A stretch of 6,933 nucleotides of DNA, from contig JBHEMU010000154.1 of the NCBI GenBank assembly GCA_046262415.1, positions 1-6,933 on the forward strand, given 5' to 3'. The notes beneath the pieces are model-generated. The model was not told the origin of the DNA. It did not search any database and saw nothing but the letters and a program-made list of their open reading frames with translations. This DNA comes from JACDAS01 sp046262415. Its GTDB lineage: Bacteria > Actinomycetota > Thermoleophilia > Gaiellales > Gaiellaceae. Position 1 is the stretch's first letter. The number at the start of each line of letters is the position of its first letter. Position numbers and translations under genes: made by a program. Below are positions 5,677-6,933 of the stretch, piece by piece.

Positions 5677-6393
5677 ATGGCTACGAGCTCCAAGCCACAA
5701 ACGGTGCTGGTGGTCGAGGACGAGGCCTCGATCGCCTCGTTCGTCGCCATCTACCTCAAGAACGCCGGCTACGCGGTTCAGACGGCCGTCAACGGCGCCG
5801 AGGCGCTGATGAAGGCGGAGTCCGCCCAGCCGGCGCTGATCGTGCTCGACCTGATGCTGCCCGACATCGACGGCGTCGAGGTGTGCCGGCGGATCCGCCA
5901 CGACTCCGACGTGCCGATCCTGATGCTGACCGCGCGTGACGAGGACGTCGACAAGATCATCGGGCTCGAGGTCGGGGCGGACGACTACCTGACCAAGCCC
6001 TTCAACCCGCGCGAGCTGGTTGCCCGGGTCAAGTCGATCCTCCGCCGGGCGGCCCCCGAGCGGCGGCGGGGCGAGAGCGCGCAGCTCCACCACGGCGACC
6101 TCCACGTGGACGCCGGCCGACGGGAGGTCCGTGTCGGCGAGCAGGAGGTCCAGCTCGCGCCGAAGGAGTTCGACCTGCTGTGGGAGCTGCTCGACCATCG
6201 CGGGCTCGTGCTCACCCGCGACCAGCTGCTCGAGCGCGTCTGGGGCTACACGTTCGCCGGCGACACCCGTACCGTCGACGTCCACGTGCGGCAGCTCCGG
6301 CGCAAGCTCGGCGACGCGTCGCCGATCGTGACCGTGTGGGGCGTCGGGTACAAGGTCTCGCCGGCCAGGGATGCGATCACGGCAGGCGCGTAG
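5677..6393 (+). CDS. OmpR/PhoB-family response regulator
   Basis: A 238-residue two-domain DNA-binding regulator of normal length. The receiver domain (about 8-122) has the acidic pocket Glu14-Asp15, phospho-acceptor Asp58 in VLDLMLPDIDG, Thr85 in LTARDE, Tyr104 and Lys107 in DDYLTKPF. The C-terminal winged-helix domain (about 137-228) shows LAPKEFDLLWELL, the recognition-helix region TRTVDVHVRQLRRKLGD and the wing VTVWGVGYKV. Phosphorylation by a sensor kinase should promote dimerisation and binding to tandem direct repeats. The ATG follows the secreted-protein stop by 27 bp without a clear Shine-Dalgarno sequence. A weak hexamer, CATCCT, ends 8 bases upstream, so it may have its own near-leaderless start. 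The kinase gene begins 12 bp after its stop, so the two are almost certainly one operon. I do not assign a specific symbol such as phoB, regX3 or mtrA. Confidence 0.97.
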   Translation: MATSSKPQTVLVVEDEASIASFVAIYLKNAGYAVQTAVNGAEALMKAESAQPALIVLDLMLPDIDGVEVCRRIRHDSDVPILMLTARDEDVDKIIGLEVGADDYLTKPFNPRELVARVKSILRRAAPERRRGESAQLHHGDLHVDAGRREVRVGEQEVQLAPKEFDLLWELLDHRGLVLTRDQLLERVWGYTFAGDTRTVDVHVRQLRRKLGDASPIVTVWGVGYKVSPARDAITAGA

Positions 6394-6405
6394 CACCGGC
6401 CGTCC

Positions 6406-6933
6406 ATGTTCCGCTCGCTCCGCTTCCGCTTGCCGGCCCTCTCGCTGGCCGGGATCGCGCTGGCCGGGCTCGTGACGACGGCGATCGCGATCCGCCTCTA
6501 CCAGGGCTACACGCACGACCAGTCGCTGCGAGACCTCCGGCGCGAGGCGACGGGCCTGACGACGCTCTACGCGGAGGCGGCGCTGAAGGCCAACGACGAG
6601 GGCAAGGACGCGCCGACGTTCGCCGCGCGCCAGCTCGAGAAGGCGACGGGCGACCGGCTGTATTACGTGGGGACGTCGATCTTCCCCGGGCAGGGCTCGG
6701 GGATCACGCAGCTTCCCTTCGCCGACGTCCCCTGGCCCGAGCTGCGCGAGGGCAGAGGCGACGTCGTCTTCGAGTTCACGCCGCCCGGGGAACGCCGCAC
6801 CTTTCTCGCGGTCGGCAACCCGCTCTTCCTGGACGGGACAGGCCCCGTGTTCGGCGCGCTGATCGTGGCGACCCCGAAGACCGAGCTCCGCGACGCGTGG
6901 CTGACGCTCCTGAAGCTGCTCGGCGTCTCCTTC
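6406..6933 (+). CDS. Sensor histidine kinase, N-terminal part (truncated by window)
   Basis: The frame is open from an ATG at 6406, 12 bp after the response-regulator stop, to the window end (176 codons, no stop). The protein starts MFRSLRFRLPALSLAGIAL with a first membrane helix at about residues 9-29. An extracytoplasmic region of roughly 130 residues follows, rich in charged residues, and includes RLYYVGTSIFPG (84-95) and VVFEFTPPGERRTF (120-133). The segment FGALIVATPKTELRDAW (149-165) then leads into a second hydrophobic stretch beginning near 165. This is the typical front half of a two-helix membrane sensor kinase. HAMP, the phospho-acceptor His box and the ATPase domain would lie outside the window, so the kinase call rests on topology and on the adjacent response regulator. 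The ligand is unknown, and no Shine-Dalgarno sequence is evident. Confidence 0.85.
   Translation, partial: MFRSLRFRLPALSLAGIALAGLVTTAIAIRLYQGYTHDQSLRDLRREATGLTTLYAEAALKANDEGKDAPTFAARQLEKATGDRLYYVGTSIFPGQGSGITQLPFADVPWPELREGRGDVVFEFTPPGERRTFLAVGNPLFLDGTGPVFGALIVATPKTELRDAWLTLLKLLGVSF

Noticed and set aside
5119..6516. 465-codon minus-strand open frame opposite the response regulator
   Set aside because: Composition is Arg/Asp/Val-rich without motifs, and it lies opposite a textbook response regulator.

Overview
The window is very GC-rich, with G or C at most third codon positions. It looks like a chromosomal stretch from a high-GC actinobacterium. The DUF4015-type putative glycosyl hydrolase, the recurring TAGACT-type -10 boxes placed directly before start codons, and the small secreted beta-rich protein suggest the Thermoleophilia (Gaiellales/Solirubrobacterales). 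That placement is inference from style, not from a marker gene. There are no RNA genes, mobile elements or CRISPR repeats. Eight genes, two of them cut by the window edges, leave no gap longer than about 70 bases.

Left part (1-3846): a metabolic cluster arranged around a 25-bp divergent gap. An aldehyde dehydrogenase (139-1575) runs leftwards, followed by the start of another leftward gene with a Pro/Ala-rich N-terminus that leaves the window. A 3-ketoacyl-CoA thiolase (1601-2803) runs rightwards. It overlaps by 4 bases, at a CTGA junction, an enolase-superfamily-like protein (2800-3846) that appears to start with CTG. The divergent gap holds a perfect 10-bp palindrome, AGTCTAGACT, which reads as a TAGACT -10 box on both strands. 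Aldehyde oxidation, thiolysis or condensation of an acyl-CoA, and an enolase-type reaction (abstraction of a proton next to a carboxylate) would fit one catabolic pathway for an unidentified acid. The substrate cannot be read from the sequence.

Right part (3917-6933): envelope and signalling genes, all rightward. A membrane-anchored DUF4015-type putative glycosyl hydrolase (3917-5101) is followed by a small secreted protein of unknown function (5167-5649), an OmpR/PhoB-family response regulator (5677-6393) and, 12 bases later, its probable partner histidine kinase (6406 to the window end, truncated before the catalytic core). An AT-rich islet at 5106-5123 upstream of the secreted-protein gene carries two 7-bp direct repeats separated by 4 bp. 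This is the geometry of a Pho-box-type site and a candidate operator for the adjacent response regulator.

Most starts lack a convincing Shine-Dalgarno sequence. Several have an A-N3-T type -10 hexamer 7-15 bases upstream, so leaderless or near-leaderless transcription is probably the norm here.
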